Below are positions 16,450 through 26,373 of a stretch of DNA of 64,000 nt, piece by piece. Origin of the DNA: Erwinia endophytica. Its GTDB lineage: Bacteria; Pseudomonadota; Gammaproteobacteria; Enterobacterales; Enterobacteriaceae. Below the pieces are notes generated by a model. It was not told the DNA's origin, did not search any database, and worked only from the letters and a program-made list of their open reading frames with translations. A program made the translations under genes and the position numbers. The stretch is taken from positions 1 to 64,000 of the forward strand of contig NZ_RQVV01000022.1 of the NCBI RefSeq assembly GCF_009295515.1, in the 5' to 3' direction. The first letter of the stretch is position 1, and each line of letters opens with the position of its first letter.

Positions 16450-17865
16450 TTAAATCGCGGGCTGTACCTGCAACTGCCCCGCGGAGCCGCGATCTGCCAT
16501 TTCCAGAGTCTGGCTGTAGTAAACGAAAGGGAAGTGATCAGATGACGGTTGAGTGAAGGAGACCAACAGCTCAACACTGCCGTCGACCCAAACAGTGTCC
16601 TTCCAGCCGCGATCCTCGGCCATCGGCTGCGCACCATTAATGCTTTTAATCAGGAACATCACCCCCTGAATATGAAAGGCCTGCGGCAAATCGGCATGAA
16701 TGACCCAACGCTCGAAACTGCCCTGCTGCACCAGGGTGTCAATGCGTTTCATATCCCACAACGCCCCATTGATGCCCGGCGTCGAATCCCCCAGGCGGAA
16801 TTCCCGTGTGCGGGTGACGCTGCCGTCAATAAACGGCGCCGTCTGCAATCGCATCGGCAGATTATCAGTGACCAGCGGCAACAACCCGGTCGGACGCAGT
16901 GTCAGGATCATGGTCGACGTCAGAATGCTCGACGGTTCAAACAAGCCGCGCAGGCGATCAATTATCCCTGCGGCCATGCCAGCGGTAATGGAAACTTCAT
17001 TACCCTGGCTCATATCAACCAGAATCTCCCGTCGTTCGCCTGGTGCCAGAGAAAGCTGCTGTACTGCCACGGGCGCAGGCAGGAAACCCTGATCACTGGC
17101 AATAACGTTAAACGGGCGATTGTCATTCATCTGCAACTGATAACGCCGTGAATTAGACGCGTTCAGCAGGCGTAAACGTACCCAGCCGCGTGAAACATTA
17201 ACAAATGGATTCTGCACACCATTCACCAGCAACGTATCACCTACAAAACCGCCGCTGTCGGGCTGCTCATATTCCGGCGTCCCAAAATTATCGAGCCGTT
17301 TGTCCTGAATAATCAGCGGGAAGTCGTCCACGCCGTAGTGTTTTGGCAACGGTAACGCTTTGCTGATTTCATCTTCCACCAGCCACAGACCGGCCAGCCC
17401 ATTATAGACATGCCGCGCCATTTTGTTTGGTGTGTTAGCGTGATACCAACAGGTCGCGGCCGCCTGGCGGACAGGTACCACCGGCGACCAGTCCACACCG
17501 GGCGACATCAAACGGGGAGCGCCACCCGCCAGCGCGCCGGGGACCTGCAGGCCGGCAACGGTCATGGCCACCGATTCAGCGAGGCGATTACTGTAAATCA
17601 GTTTGACGTCATCACCGCTCCAGACACGAACTGTCGGCCCAAGATAGAGGCCGTTGATCCCCCAAACCTCCGCTTTACTGCCATCGGTGAATGACCAGTG
17701 GCTACGCTGCAGGGTGAGAAAAATAGGCTGTCCACGGCGTGACTCCACCAACGGAGGAACCGGTAAAGCGGTACCCGCTCCGGCAGCCAGCGCACGAGAA
17801 GGCAACGCACTGGCGCACAGCGCAATGCCCGAAGCCTGAATAAACTGACGTCGACTGAAGGACAT
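16450..17865 (-). CDS. ftsP: Cell division protein FtsP (SufI), Tat-exported cupredoxin
   Basis: The 471-residue protein starts with a twin-arginine signal (SRRQFIQASGIALCASALPS, cut after the ALA motif near residue 27), so it is folded before export to the periplasm. Three cupredoxin domains follow in the multicopper-oxidase arrangement, but the copper-binding HxH motifs are degraded (for example CWYHANTPNKMARHVYNGL). E. coli FtsP (470 residues) is likewise copper-free and protects the divisome under stress. It is the standard neighbour of plsC. Confidence 0.94.
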   Translation of the reverse strand: MSFSRRQFIQASGIALCASALPSRALAAGAGTALPVPPLVESRRGQPIFLTLQRSHWSFTDGSKAEVWGINGLYLGPTVRVWSGDDVKLIYSNRLAESVAMTVAGLQVPGALAGGAPRLMSPGVDWSPVVPVRQAAATCWYHANTPNKMARHVYNGLAGLWLVEDEISKALPLPKHYGVDDFPLIIQDKRLDNFGTPEYEQPDSGGFVGDTLLVNGVQNPFVNVSRGWVRLRLLNASNSRRYQLQMNDNRPFNVIASDQGFLPAPVAVQQLSLAPGERREILVDMSQGNEVSITAGMAAGIIDRLRGLFEPSSILTSTMILTLRPTGLLPLVTDNLPMRLQTAPFIDGSVTRTREFRLGDSTPGINGALWDMKRIDTLVQQGSFERWVIHADLPQAFHIQGVMFLIKSINGAQPMAEDRGWKDTVWVDGSVELLVSFTQPSSDHFPFVYYSQTLEMADRGSAGQLQVQPAI

Positions 17866-17970
17866 GAAAACTCCGTAACCGAAAATGCAGCCTGCTGACC
17901 CGGCTGCTAGCCATTTATTATGATCCTGATAAATGCTGTGTTGTCCGTTGTGACCCGGTGCGTTAGCTCA

Positions 17971-18711
17971 CTATATTTTCCCGGAAGCTTCGCGTTCGGC
18001 CACTTCGGCGTTAAGTTCTTCCAGTTTGGCCGCCATCAGTTCACGGCAGTGGGTCGCCAGTTTGCGCACAGACTGATCGACGAAGGCACTGGGGTCCACA
18101 GGCGGCAGCATCTCGACAATCACCAAACCGTTTTTCAGCCGGTTCAGTTTGATTTTGTCGTGAGTATTGCTGATAACCACGGGAATAATCGGCACACCCG
18201 CGGCTATTGCGGCATGGAAGGCACCGGTTTTAAACGGTAACAAACCGCGCCCCCGGCTACGAGTCCCTTCCGGAAACATCCAGAACGAAATTTTTTTCTT
18301 CTGAAATTGCGCGATCAATTCACTAATAGTGCCATGCGCTTTGGTACGGTTATTGCGGTCAATCAATAAATTACCGCTCAACCAGTACAGCAGGCCAAAG
18401 AAGGGGATCCACAGCAGGCTTTTCTTGCCTACTGTCACCGTGGTGGGCTGCACGATATTCGCTGCGGTTACCATGTCATAATTATTCTGGTGATTGGCAA
18501 TATAGATAGCATTCGGAAAGTTTTCCGCGCCAACGGGTTTTCGCTGCTCAACTTTGATGCCAAACACCACCGCCAGATAGCCAAAGAGATGACCAAAAGT
18601 AGCGACATGGCGGGGATTACGTGGGCTAAACAGACAATATATACATCCCAATACACACACCAATAGCGAATAAATAATCACCACGAAAAAGCGTAAAATT
18701 GCGAGCATCAC
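17971..18711 (-). CDS. plsC: 1-acyl-sn-glycerol-3-phosphate acyltransferase
   Basis: The 246-residue inner-membrane enzyme transfers an acyl chain to lysophosphatidic acid to give phosphatidic acid. The acyltransferase motifs are present: NHQNNYD (the HX4D catalytic motif), WMFPEGTRSRGRGLLPFKTG, and VPIIPVVIS. An N-terminal membrane segment covers residues 3-25. Length matches E. coli PlsC (245). It lies between parC and ftsP on the same strand, as in E. coli. Confidence 0.96.
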   Translation of the reverse strand: MMLAILRFFVVIIYSLLVCVLGCIYCLFSPRNPRHVATFGHLFGYLAVVFGIKVEQRKPVGAENFPNAIYIANHQNNYDMVTAANIVQPTTVTVGKKSLLWIPFFGLLYWLSGNLLIDRNNRTKAHGTISELIAQFQKKKISFWMFPEGTRSRGRGLLPFKTGAFHAAIAAGVPIIPVVISNTHDKIKLNRLKNGLVIVEMLPPVDPSAFVDQSVRKLATHCRELMAAKLEELNAEVAEREASGKI

Positions 18712-18831
18712 ATCCTCGTTATTGCTTTCATAACCTGCCCAGGCGGGACAGCGGGGAGATTATATCCTGAATTAACGAAATACGCTGCCGTTCATCGGGT
18801 TAGCGACATGATATTGCCGCTACCCCGTCGA

Positions 18832-21105
18832 TTACTCTTCGCTGTCAGCCGCTTTCTGCCGGGCTGGCGCGTCCACGTCAATGCGGTCAATCTTCTGCAA
18901 GCCACGCGGCAGCAATGTTCCTCGCCGTCCACGTTCAGCGCGGAATTTGTTCAGGTCATCCCACTTCATGGTAAGTTTGCGCTTACCAACGTACAGAGTC
19001 AGCGACGTTTGCGGGGCTAACAGTAACAGCCACGCCAGTTTATCCTCGCCCGACGCCGCCTGAGCGGAAGGAATGGAAACGATTTTGTTCCCCTTGCCTT
19101 TCGCCAGTTGTGGCAGTTCCGCCACCGGGAACATCAACATTCGACCTGCCGCAGTGATCGTCAGTAACATTTCATCATCGTTCTCGATAGCGATTGGCGT
19201 CATTACCTGCGCATTCTGCGGCAAACTCAGCAACGCTTTACCGGCGCGGTTACGCGAAATCAAATCGCTGAACGTACAGACAAAACCATAACCCGCATCC
19301 GAAGCCATCAGCAGTTTTTGTTCATCGGCGGCCATCAGAACCTGCTCAATAACGGCACCTGGTGGCGGCGTCAGCTTGCCAGTCAGTGGTTCTCCCTGCC
19401 CTCGTGCGGAAGGCAGCGTGGCCGGATCCAACGTATAACTGCGGCCCGTGGAGTCGATAAACGCCACCGGCTGGTTACTCTTACCACGCGCGGCAGCACG
19501 GAAGCTGTCCCCCGCTTTGTAACTCAGTCCGGCAGGATCGATATCGTGCCCCCTGGCGCTGCGTACCCAGCCCATCTGTGACAACACAATAGTCACCGGT
19601 TCAGACGGCACCAGTTCGCTTTCGCTGATCGCTTTCGCTTCTTCACGCTCACGCAGCGGCGAGCGACGGTCATCACCATAAGCCTCGCTATCAGCCTGCA
19701 GTTCTTTCTTCAACAGCGAGTTCATTTTGCGTTCGGAAGCCAGGATGCCTTGTAACTGGTCACGCTCTTTCGCCAATTCATCCTGTTCACCCCGGATTTT
19801 CATCTCTTCCAGTTTGGCGAGGTGGCGTAATTTCAACTCAAGGATTGCTTCAGCCTGGGTCTCACTGATACCAAAGCGCGCGATCAATTCTGGCTTCGGT
19901 TCGTCCTCGTTACGGATGATGTGAATCACTTCATCAATATTAAGGAACGCAATCAGTAAACCTTCGAGAATATGCAGGCGTTTGAGCACTTTTTCCAGAC
20001 GGAAACTCAACCGACGGCGCACCGTCTCACGCCGGTAAACCAGCCACTCACTGATAATCTCCAGCAGGTTTTTCACCGCCGGGCGGTTATCCAGCCCAAT
20101 CATATTGAGGTTAATGCGGTAGCTTTTTTCCAGATCGGTTGTGGCGAACAGATGGTTCATTACCTGCTCCAAATCCACCCGGTTGGAACGCGGGACAATC
20201 ACCAGACGCGTCGGATTCTCATGGTTTGACTCGTCGCGCAAATCCTCCACCATCGGCAATTTTTTATTGCGCATCTGGGCAGCAATCTGCTCCAGCACAC
20301 GGGCGCCGGAAACCTGATGCGGCAGTGCGGTGATGACCACATCGCCGTCTTCTTTTTTCCATACGGCCCGCATACGCACCGAGCCACGACCATTCTGATA
20401 GATCTTACGGATTTCATGACGTGGAGTGATGATCTCCGCTTCCGTGGGATAATCCGGCCCCTGCACGATGTCCAGCAACTCATCCAGGCTGGTTTTCGGC
20501 GCGTCGATCAGTTTGATCGCCGCCTGCGCCACTTCCCGCAGATTATGCGGTGGAATATCGGTGGCCATCCCCACGGCAATACCGGTGGTGCCATTCAGCA
20601 AGATGTTCGGTAGACGCGCCGGCAGGATCGCCGGTTCTTGCAATGTACCATCAAAGTTCGGGATAAAATCGACCGTTCCCTGCCCCAGTTCCCCCAGCAA
20701 TAGCTCGGCGTATTTTGACAGGCGGGATTCGGTATAACGCATCGCGGCGAAGGACTTCGGATCATCCGGCGCCCCCCAGTTCCCCTGTCCGTCTACCAGC
20801 GGGTAACGGTAAGAGAACGGCTGCGCCATCAGCACCATCGCTTCATAACAGGCGCTGTCGCCGTGTGGATGGTATTTACCCAGCACATCACCGACTGTAC
20901 GCGCCGATTTTTTAAACTTGGCGCTGTTGCTCAGGCCCAGTTCCGACATCGCATAGATAATACGGCGTTGAACCGGCTTCAGACCATCGCCAATATATGG
21001 CAACGCACGGTCCATGATCACATACATGGAATAGTTGAGGTAGGCCTCTTCCGTAAACTTATGCAGGGCACGACGCTCTGCACCATCCTGCGTCAGATCA
21101 CTCAT
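18832..21105 (-). CDS. parC: DNA topoisomerase IV subunit A
   Basis: The 757-residue protein is the DNA-cutting subunit of topoisomerase IV, which unlinks daughter chromosomes. The N-terminal winged-helix core carries the quinolone-resistance region with [16 protein letters not shown]; Ser and Glu are the wild-type residues there (S80/E84 in E. coli numbering), so no common resistance change is visible. The catalytic tyrosine lies in [13 protein letters not shown]. The coiled-coil gate and beta-propeller C-terminal domain follow. Length fits E. coli (752). It is separated from its partner parE by about 24 kb here. Confidence 0.96.
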   Translation of the reverse strand: MSDLTQDGAERRALHKFTEEAYLNYSMYVIMDRALPYIGDGLKPVQRRIIYAMSELGLSNSAKFKKSARTVGDVLGKYHPHGDSACYEAMVLMAQPFSYRYPLVDGQGNWGAPDDPKSFAAMRYTESRLSKYAELLLGELGQGTVDFIPNFDGTLQEPAILPARLPNILLNGTTGIAVGMATDIPPHNLREVAQAAIKLIDAPKTSLDELLDIVQGPDYPTEAEIITPRHEIRKIYQNGRGSVRMRAVWKKEDGDVVITALPHQVSGARVLEQIAAQMRNKKLPMVEDLRDESNHENPTRLVIVPRSNRVDLEQVMNHLFATTDLEKSYRINLNMIGLDNRPAVKNLLEIISEWLVYRRETVRRRLSFRLEKVLKRLHILEGLLIAFLNIDEVIHIIRNEDEPKPELIARFGISETQAEAILELKLRHLAKLEEMKIRGEQDELAKERDQLQGILASERKMNSLLKKELQADSEAYGDDRRSPLREREEAKAISESELVPSEPVTIVLSQMGWVRSARGHDIDPAGLSYKAGDSFRAAARGKSNQPVAFIDSTGRSYTLDPATLPSARGQGEPLTGKLTPPPGAVIEQVLMAADEQKLLMASDAGYGFVCTFSDLISRNRAGKALLSLPQNAQVMTPIAIENDDEMLLTITAAGRMLMFPVAELPQLAKGKGNKIVSIPSAQAASGEDKLAWLLLLAPQTSLTLYVGKRKLTMKWDDLNKFRAERGRRGTLLPRGLQKIDRIDVDAPARQKAADSEE

Positions 21106-21255
21106 TACTATTGTTCCTCACATCGCGGCGCGATCAGCATGCCACATCGGGGTCGTTTGGCGAGGATAGTACCTTATCCAGGCAGGTTCTGTCACAGGTA
21201 ACCGTGACAGGAACACCGATTACGGCGGGGAACTGACTTTCCCCGCCAGAAGGGG

Positions 21256-22041
21256 TTATTTAGCGCCCGCCAGCCATTCTCCCGTCACCTGCGCGTATTC
21301 GCCGCTGACGTTGCTCAAATGCAGCCACTGATCGACATACAGTTTCCAGCTTATGTCGTCACGCGGCAGCATATAAGCCTTTTCGCCATACTCCATTGGC
21401 TTTTCTGGATTAACGGCACATAGCTGAGGATAATGTTTTTGCTGGTACATCGCTTCGGATGCGTCGGTGACCATCACGTCCGCTTTTTTATCCAGCAATT
21501 GCTGAAAGATAGTAACGTTATCATGGAACAACGTCAGATTTGCCTGTGGCAAATAGCGATGAGCGAAGGCTTCGTTAGTGCCGCCCGCAGGCTCAATCAG
21601 CCGCACGGAAGGTTTGTTCAGTTGTGCGATAGTACGATACTTCGCCTTCTCTGCACAGCGTACCAGTGGGATTTTGCCATCGGAGCCGAGTGGCACGGCG
21701 AACCATGCGTTCTGCTGGCGCTTCAGCGTAACCGACACCCCACCCAGCGCGATATCGCACTGCTTGGCGAGGAAATCCTGCGTCAGGGTTTTCCATGTGG
21801 TAGGCACCCATTTAACCTGCGCCCCCAGACTTTGCGCCAACAATCCAGCCATGGTCACATCTATTCCTTCATATTGTCCGTCCGCTCTCAGGAAACTGTA
21901 AGGCTTGTAATCGCCAGTGGTACAAACCGTCAGCACTTTACTCTGCAATACCCGATCCAGATGCGACTGTGCACTGGCACTGCCTGCGGCAACCAGCAGC
22001 AGCGTCGTGATCCCTGCTTTTATCATGGTGGTGTGTCTCAT
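21256..22041 (-). CDS. pheC: Periplasmic cyclohexadienyl (arogenate/prephenate) dehydratase
   Basis: The 261-residue protein has a signal peptide (cut after ASA, about residue 24) and a type II periplasmic binding protein fold. It resembles Pseudomonas aeruginosa PheC far more than amino-acid transport proteins: TTGDYKPYSF, PGGTNEAFA, HDNVTIFQQLLDKKADVMVT, MEYGEKAYMLPRDD and VDQWLHLS all have close equivalents there. PheC removes water and CO2 from prephenate or arogenate to give phenylpyruvate or phenylalanine in the periplasm. No transport genes accompany it, which supports an enzyme role. Starts at 22041 or 22026 are both possible. It sits between parC and ygiN, replacing the larger E. coli gene set there. 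Confidence 0.78.
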   Translation of the reverse strand: MRHTTMIKAGITTLLLVAAGSASAQSHLDRVLQSKVLTVCTTGDYKPYSFLRADGQYEGIDVTMAGLLAQSLGAQVKWVPTTWKTLTQDFLAKQCDIALGGVSVTLKRQQNAWFAVPLGSDGKIPLVRCAEKAKYRTIAQLNKPSVRLIEPAGGTNEAFAHRYLPQANLTLFHDNVTIFQQLLDKKADVMVTDASEAMYQQKHYPQLCAVNPEKPMEYGEKAYMLPRDDISWKLYVDQWLHLSNVSGEYAQVTGEWLAGAK

Positions 22042-22258
22042 TGTGTAATAAGAAGAAAAGGAAATCCCGCCTGTTGCCCACCCATTGTGACTTAAATAGC
22101 CAGAGACTTGAATTATTTGGAATAGATAATCAAAATCTGTCGAACGGCTTGCAAAATATACCGCGAATGTTTTTGAATAACACTGACACTCACGTTACTG
22201 TTGTACCAGCCACTCACTGGCATGAACGTTATCACGACACCTTTCCCAGGGAACCCTT

Positions 22259-22588
22259 ATGCTCACTGTCATTGCCGAAATTTTCGTCAAACCAGGGCGC
22301 CGTAACGCTGTCCTGCAAGCCATTGAGAAACTGACGCCTACGGTGTTACAGGAAGAGGGCTGCGGTAGCTATCAGGCACTGATCGACCATCAAGCCCAGG
22401 TTCCATGGAAGCAGCATTCGCCAGACTCGATCTTTATGATTGAGCACTGGAAATCCCTGCGCCACCTGGAGCAGCACCAGCAGGCTGAGCATATGGAACA
22501 ACACCGCGCCAGGATCAAAGAGGACGTGCTCAGGGTGAAAATTTTAGTGCTGGAACCGGCGAAATCAGCATTCCTACCCGCGGGGTAG
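22259..22588 (+). CDS. ygiN: YgiN-like quinol monooxygenase (ABM domain)
   Basis: The 109-residue protein is one antibiotic-biosynthesis-monooxygenase (ABM) domain. It starts MLTVIAEIFVKPGRR and has PTVLQEEGCGSYQALIDHQ and DSIFMIEHWKSLRHLEQH, which line up with E. coli YgiN. YgiN acts on quinols such as menadiol. In E. coli it follows mdaB (quinone reductase) and precedes parE; mdaB is absent here and a 22-kb block separates it from parE. The start is preceded by AGGGAAC. It converges with a LysR-type gene 15 bases away. Confidence 0.83.
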   Translation: MLTVIAEIFVKPGRRNAVLQAIEKLTPTVLQEEGCGSYQALIDHQAQVPWKQHSPDSIFMIEHWKSLRHLEQHQQAEHMEQHRARIKEDVLRVKILVLEPAKSAFLPAG

Positions 22589-22603
22589 ATCGATCTATTC
22601 CGC

Positions 22604-23503
22604 TTACAGTAGCGGCTTACTGGCAATCTGCTCGCTGAGAAAATCCAGAAAACAGCGAATGCGCACCGACAGCGAGGTATTGCGATAATACACCGCGTGG
22701 ATCTGATGGAACATACACTGTGTCTCGGCTTCCAGCACCGGTACCAACCGTCCACAAGCGCGATCTTCCCGGCTGAGAAAATCAGAAATCCGCACGATCC
22801 CCTGGCCCTGTATCGCCAGTTGTCGCAACGTTTCGCCGCTTGAAGCCGAAAGGGTCGGCTTTATCTGCAAAAACTCCCCTTCCCGCCGCCACACTGGCCA
22901 AACATTATGCTTATCCAGTTGGCTGAACCCCAGTAATCGGTGACGGGCCAGATCGTCCACGCTGGCAGGATGACCATATTTCGCCAGATACGCTGGGCTG
23001 GCCATCAGTTGCAGCTTGCTACACCCCAACAAACGGGCGTGAATCGTGGAGTCCTGCAAATCGCCAATCCGGATAGCGATATCGGTCTGCTGTTCCAGTA
23101 AATCAATCACCACATCATCGGTGTTCAATTGCAACTGGATCAGCGGATAACGGGCCGTGAATTCATCCAACAGCGGCAGGATAACGTGCAACATAAAAGG
23201 CGTGGCGGCATTCACCCGCAGTCGTCCTGATGGCGTAATCCGCCGTTGCGCAAGACTGTCTTCCGCCCGTTCAACCGACTGCAAAATCTCCCGCGCATGC
23301 TCAAGAAACAGCAGTCCTTCTTCCGTCAGCGCAATGCGTCGGGTTGTACGGTGCAGCAACGTGGTTTGCAGCTTACTTTCCAGGCGGCTCAGCGCCCGAC
23401 TGATGCCGGAAGTGGTCTGGCCCAGTTGCCCGGCGGCGGCAGTGATGGACCCGCTATCCACCACCCCCACCCAGGCGCGCAGTTCTTCAAGCGTGATCTT
23501 CAC
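22604..23503 (-). CDS. LysR-family transcriptional regulator
   Basis: The 299-residue protein has the LysR winged helix at residues 1-62 (SGSITAAAGQLGQTTSGISRALSRLE is its recognition region, seen in part) and a periplasmic-binding-like effector domain after residue 88. The pattern SGRLRVNAATPFMLHVILPL, the IAIRIGDLQDSTIHARLLG segment and the final FLDFLSEQ are typical of the CrgA-type LysR subgroup. No divergent target gene is adjacent; bases 23504-23742 upstream hold nothing recognised. The target is unknown. Confidence 0.82.
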   Translation of the reverse strand: MKITLEELRAWVGVVDSGSITAAAGQLGQTTSGISRALSRLESKLQTTLLHRTTRRIALTEEGLLFLEHAREILQSVERAEDSLAQRRITPSGRLRVNAATPFMLHVILPLLDEFTARYPLIQLQLNTDDVVIDLLEQQTDIAIRIGDLQDSTIHARLLGCSKLQLMASPAYLAKYGHPASVDDLARHRLLGFSQLDKHNVWPVWRREGEFLQIKPTLSASSGETLRQLAIQGQGIVRISDFLSREDRACGRLVPVLEAETQCMFHQIHAVYYRNTSLSVRIRCFLDFLSEQIASKPLL

Positions 23504-23742
23504 GGGGCGCTTTCCTGAGAAAATAATAATAAGAAGCGACCGGTCGGTCGCCTCCAGGAAAGCGCAGTATAAATTTTTTTACCGCCGGGGAAAACATTTC
23601 CTCTTTGTCTGTCCCTTCCCTTCGCACATTGGGTGCAGTAGGGTTATTTCTCGCCGCGACAATAATAGCGGAAAGAATACGCGACATAAAAAAACAATCG
23701 GTTAAAAAAAGTTATTTTATCCTTTTCGGCGCAAAAATAACC

Positions 23743-24999
23743 TTAAGGATTACCGTATTCACTATATTTCCGCTGCGTGGCAATATGGTCTGCAATATAT
23801 TTCGCATCATGCCAGACGCCCCAAATAAACGTGGAGCCACGACGGGAAAGCCACGGTAAACCTAAGAAATACACCCCGGCCTCACTGGATACCCCACGCT
23901 GATGTTTCGGTTTGTTATTTTCATCAAAGGCATCCACCTTAAGCCAGCTATAATCAGCAACATACCCTGTGGCCCAAATAATGGTGGTGATACCGGCTTC
24001 TTTAAGATCCAATTCAGTCACGGGATTGACCATACAGTCAGGATCAGGCAGGAAATGACGCGCCTCGGGCTCTTCCGGCAAATCCAGACCATTACGGGCG
24101 ATATACGCGTCGGCGGCATCCAGCAGCGAGAGATAGTTAGCATCGCCGTTGGCGATATTGTCGGCCAGATCGGTCTGGAAAGTGACTTTGCCATCAGCAA
24201 AAGCGCGGGTCAGCCCCACCAGATTAACGCCCTGATATGCCAGCTTACGAAAATCAACAGTGTGACCGCCACGCGCGCCACTGACGGCAATGGTCACATG
24301 CTCTTTACCTGGCTGGCTGGCGGCGGCATCCCACAGGCCGAGTACACCCAGCCACCAGCAGAAATCCCGCTGACGATAAGCACGTGGCGGCCGGTCATGT
24401 GGTCCAACAGACAGGTAAACCGTTTTGCCCGCGCGCTGCAATTCATCGGCTATCTGGACCCCTGATGAACCAGCACCGACCACCAGCACCGCGCCTTCAG
24501 GCAATTGCTGCGGATTGTAATACTGCGCCGAATGCAACTGATGCAAACTGGCGTCCTGCGGCGCAATCGCTGGAATAACCGGGCGCTGGAATGGGCCGGT
24601 AGCCGCCACGATACGGCGAGCTTCAATGATGCCTGCGGAGGTTTCCACGGTAAATCCCGGGCGCCCTTCATTACGTACCGCGCTTTTCACTTCCACGCCG
24701 GTACGGATCGGCGCGGAAAATTTTTCCGCATAAGCCACAAAATAATCCGCCACCTGCTCTTTTGGCACAAAATCATCGGGGCCAAAACCGGCGAAAGTCA
24801 TATTGGGAAAACGATCATGCCAGGCCGGGCCATTGGCGACCAGCGAATCCCAGCGTCCTGTGCGCCATGCTTCAGCAATACGGTTTTTTTCCAACACCAG
24901 ATGGCTGATGCCCAATTTCGTCAGGTGTTCGCTCATCGCGACACCAGCCTGCCCTGCGCCGACTACCAGCGTGTCAATTTCGGTTTTTTCAACGGTCAT
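23743..24999 (-). CDS. FAD/NADPH-dependent flavoprotein monooxygenase (CzcO/FMO-like)
   Basis: The 418-residue protein has two dinucleotide-binding motifs: GAGQAGVAMSEHL near residue 12 (FAD) and VVGAGSSGVQIADEL near 175 (NADPH). Between them is the flavin-monooxygenase type ATG..RPVIPAIAP region, and near the end FLGLPWLSRRGSTFIWGVWHDA. Such enzymes hydroxylate or oxidise N- or S-containing or aromatic small molecules. The ATG at 24999 has AAGGATG nine bases upstream and begins just before the FAD motif; upstream in-frame sequence lacks such support. It is the last leftward gene after the ABC importer, 326 bases downstream of the ATPase, and may act on the imported compound. Confidence 0.78.
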   Translation of the reverse strand: MTVEKTEIDTLVVGAGQAGVAMSEHLTKLGISHLVLEKNRIAEAWRTGRWDSLVANGPAWHDRFPNMTFAGFGPDDFVPKEQVADYFVAYAEKFSAPIRTGVEVKSAVRNEGRPGFTVETSAGIIEARRIVAATGPFQRPVIPAIAPQDASLHQLHSAQYYNPQQLPEGAVLVVGAGSSGVQIADELQRAGKTVYLSVGPHDRPPRAYRQRDFCWWLGVLGLWDAAASQPGKEHVTIAVSGARGGHTVDFRKLAYQGVNLVGLTRAFADGKVTFQTDLADNIANGDANYLSLLDAADAYIARNGLDLPEEPEARHFLPDPDCMVNPVTELDLKEAGITTIIWATGYVADYSWLKVDAFDENNKPKHQRGVSSEAGVYFLGLPWLSRRGSTFIWGVWHDAKYIADHIATQRKYSEYGNP

Positions 25000-25324
25000 C
25001 ACTGCATCCTTAATAAGGGCTAAAGCATCCCGCAGATCATTGACGTCACAGCAAACACCTGCACCCTCAGTGATAATTAACTGAGGGGGAGACACGTCAT
25101 CACCATTGCTGCAACGTCAAGTATGAGGGGACTTCGTCATACGCCAAGATTATTGAACTGTGGCATGACGGTAAATTAGTAAAAAACGAACCCCTGAAGA
25201 TAAAATAAAGAGGCAGTCACTGCGGCTGAATACCCGGCGTTATATTGCCAGGCAGAATAAAAAATAATTCAGCGTGTTATCGCTCAGGCTGCCTCTGCAT
25301 CGATAATTCGCAAAGATGAAAATA
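25000..25324. other. Gap between ABC ATPase and monooxygenase genes
   Basis: About 325 bases without a supported gene. GAGGCAG at about 25210 and CTGCCTC at about 25289 are inverted relative to each other but 70 bases apart, so no compact terminator is evident. The monooxygenase may have its own promoter here. Confidence 0.35.
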
Positions 25325-26362
25325 TCAGGTTGAAAGTAACAGGCTCTGTTGTGCGTCCCACCCCAGTGACACACGATCACCAATTTTCTCACCGGACATG
25401 CCATTGCTACGTACAATGAAGCGTTCGCCACCTGCCAGCGCCACCACCAGCCGTGTTTCTGAACCAGCATAAATCCGCTCGCAGATCTCACCGTCCAGCG
25501 CCGCCGCACCGGACGGCTGAATGTGGATATGTTCCGGTCGGATAACCAGCGAGGCTTGCCCCTGTACAGTCGCCGAATCCGGCAGCGCGAAATCGCCCTG
25601 TCTGGTCACCAGTCGCCCCGCGCGGACTTCGCCGCTGAGAATGTTGGACAAACCAATAAATCCCGCGACAAAGGTCGAATTTGGCTGCTGATAGATAGCC
25701 TGCGGCGTGTCAATCTGCACTATCCGTCCTTCATTCATCAGGCAGATACGATCGGACAGCGCCAGTGCTTCTTCCTGATCGTGGGTAACAAAAATAATCG
25801 TGGCGCCCGATTCGCGGTGGATACGACGGATTTCCATCTGCATGGTCTCACGTAACTGACGGTCCAGCGCCCCCAGCGGTTCATCCATCAGGATGATCCC
25901 TGGCTGATAGACAAGGCAGCGCGCCAACGCGACACGCTGCTGCTGTCCGCCGGACAGCGCGCGCGGGAAGCGCTGCGCGGCATGGCCCAACTCCACCATC
26001 TCCAGCGCGTCCCTGACTTTGCGGGCAACCTCGGCGGCAGGCAACCGACGCATACGCAGCGGGAAAGCGACGTTTTCTGCAATAGTCAGATGCGGAAACA
26101 GCGCGTAGTTCTGAAACACCACGCCAATGTCGCGTTGGTGTACCGGGGTCCAGGTTTCGTCCCTGCCATCAATCAACAGACGACCAGAAGTCGGTTCCGT
26201 CAGGCCGCTAATTATCTGCAACAAGGTGGTTTTACCTGAACCAGAGGATCCCAGCAGGGTCAACAGCTCCCCCTTGCGTACCGTTAAATCCAGGTCCTGC
26301 AGGACTTTCGTTGGCCCGTAGTACTTGGCTATCTGCTCCACTTTTAACTTCACGGATGACAT
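25325..26362 (-). CDS. ABC transporter ATP-binding protein (PotA/FbpC type)
   Basis: The 345-residue ATPase has Walker A LLGSSGSGKTT (about residues 37-46), the Q-loop in VVFQNYALFPHLT, signature [13 protein letters not shown], Walker B IILMDEPLGALD and the switch histidine in IIFVTHDQEEALAL. A C-terminal TOBE domain (about 240-345; PEHIHIQP) is present, as in spermidine/putrescine and iron importers. It follows the permease gene by 11 bases and the binding-protein gene further upstream, forming one complete importer. Substrate unknown: this subfamily includes polyamine, opine, thiamine and ferric-ion systems. Confidence 0.88.
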   Translation of the reverse strand: MSSVKLKVEQIAKYYGPTKVLQDLDLTVRKGELLTLLGSSGSGKTTLLQIISGLTEPTSGRLLIDGRDETWTPVHQRDIGVVFQNYALFPHLTIAENVAFPLRMRRLPAAEVARKVRDALEMVELGHAAQRFPRALSGGQQQRVALARCLVYQPGIILMDEPLGALDRQLRETMQMEIRRIHRESGATIIFVTHDQEEALALSDRICLMNEGRIVQIDTPQAIYQQPNSTFVAGFIGLSNILSGEVRAGRLVTRQGDFALPDSATVQGQASLVIRPEHIHIQPSGAAALDGEICERIYAGSETRLVVALAGGERFIVRSNGMSGEKIGDRVSLGWDAQQSLLLST

Positions 26363-26373
26363 GATTTCTCTCC

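Noticed and set aside
21256..22041. Reading this gene as a plain amino-acid transport binding protein
   Set aside because: Multiple motifs follow PheC of Pseudomonas, and no permease or ATPase gene is near; a binding role cannot be fully excluded.
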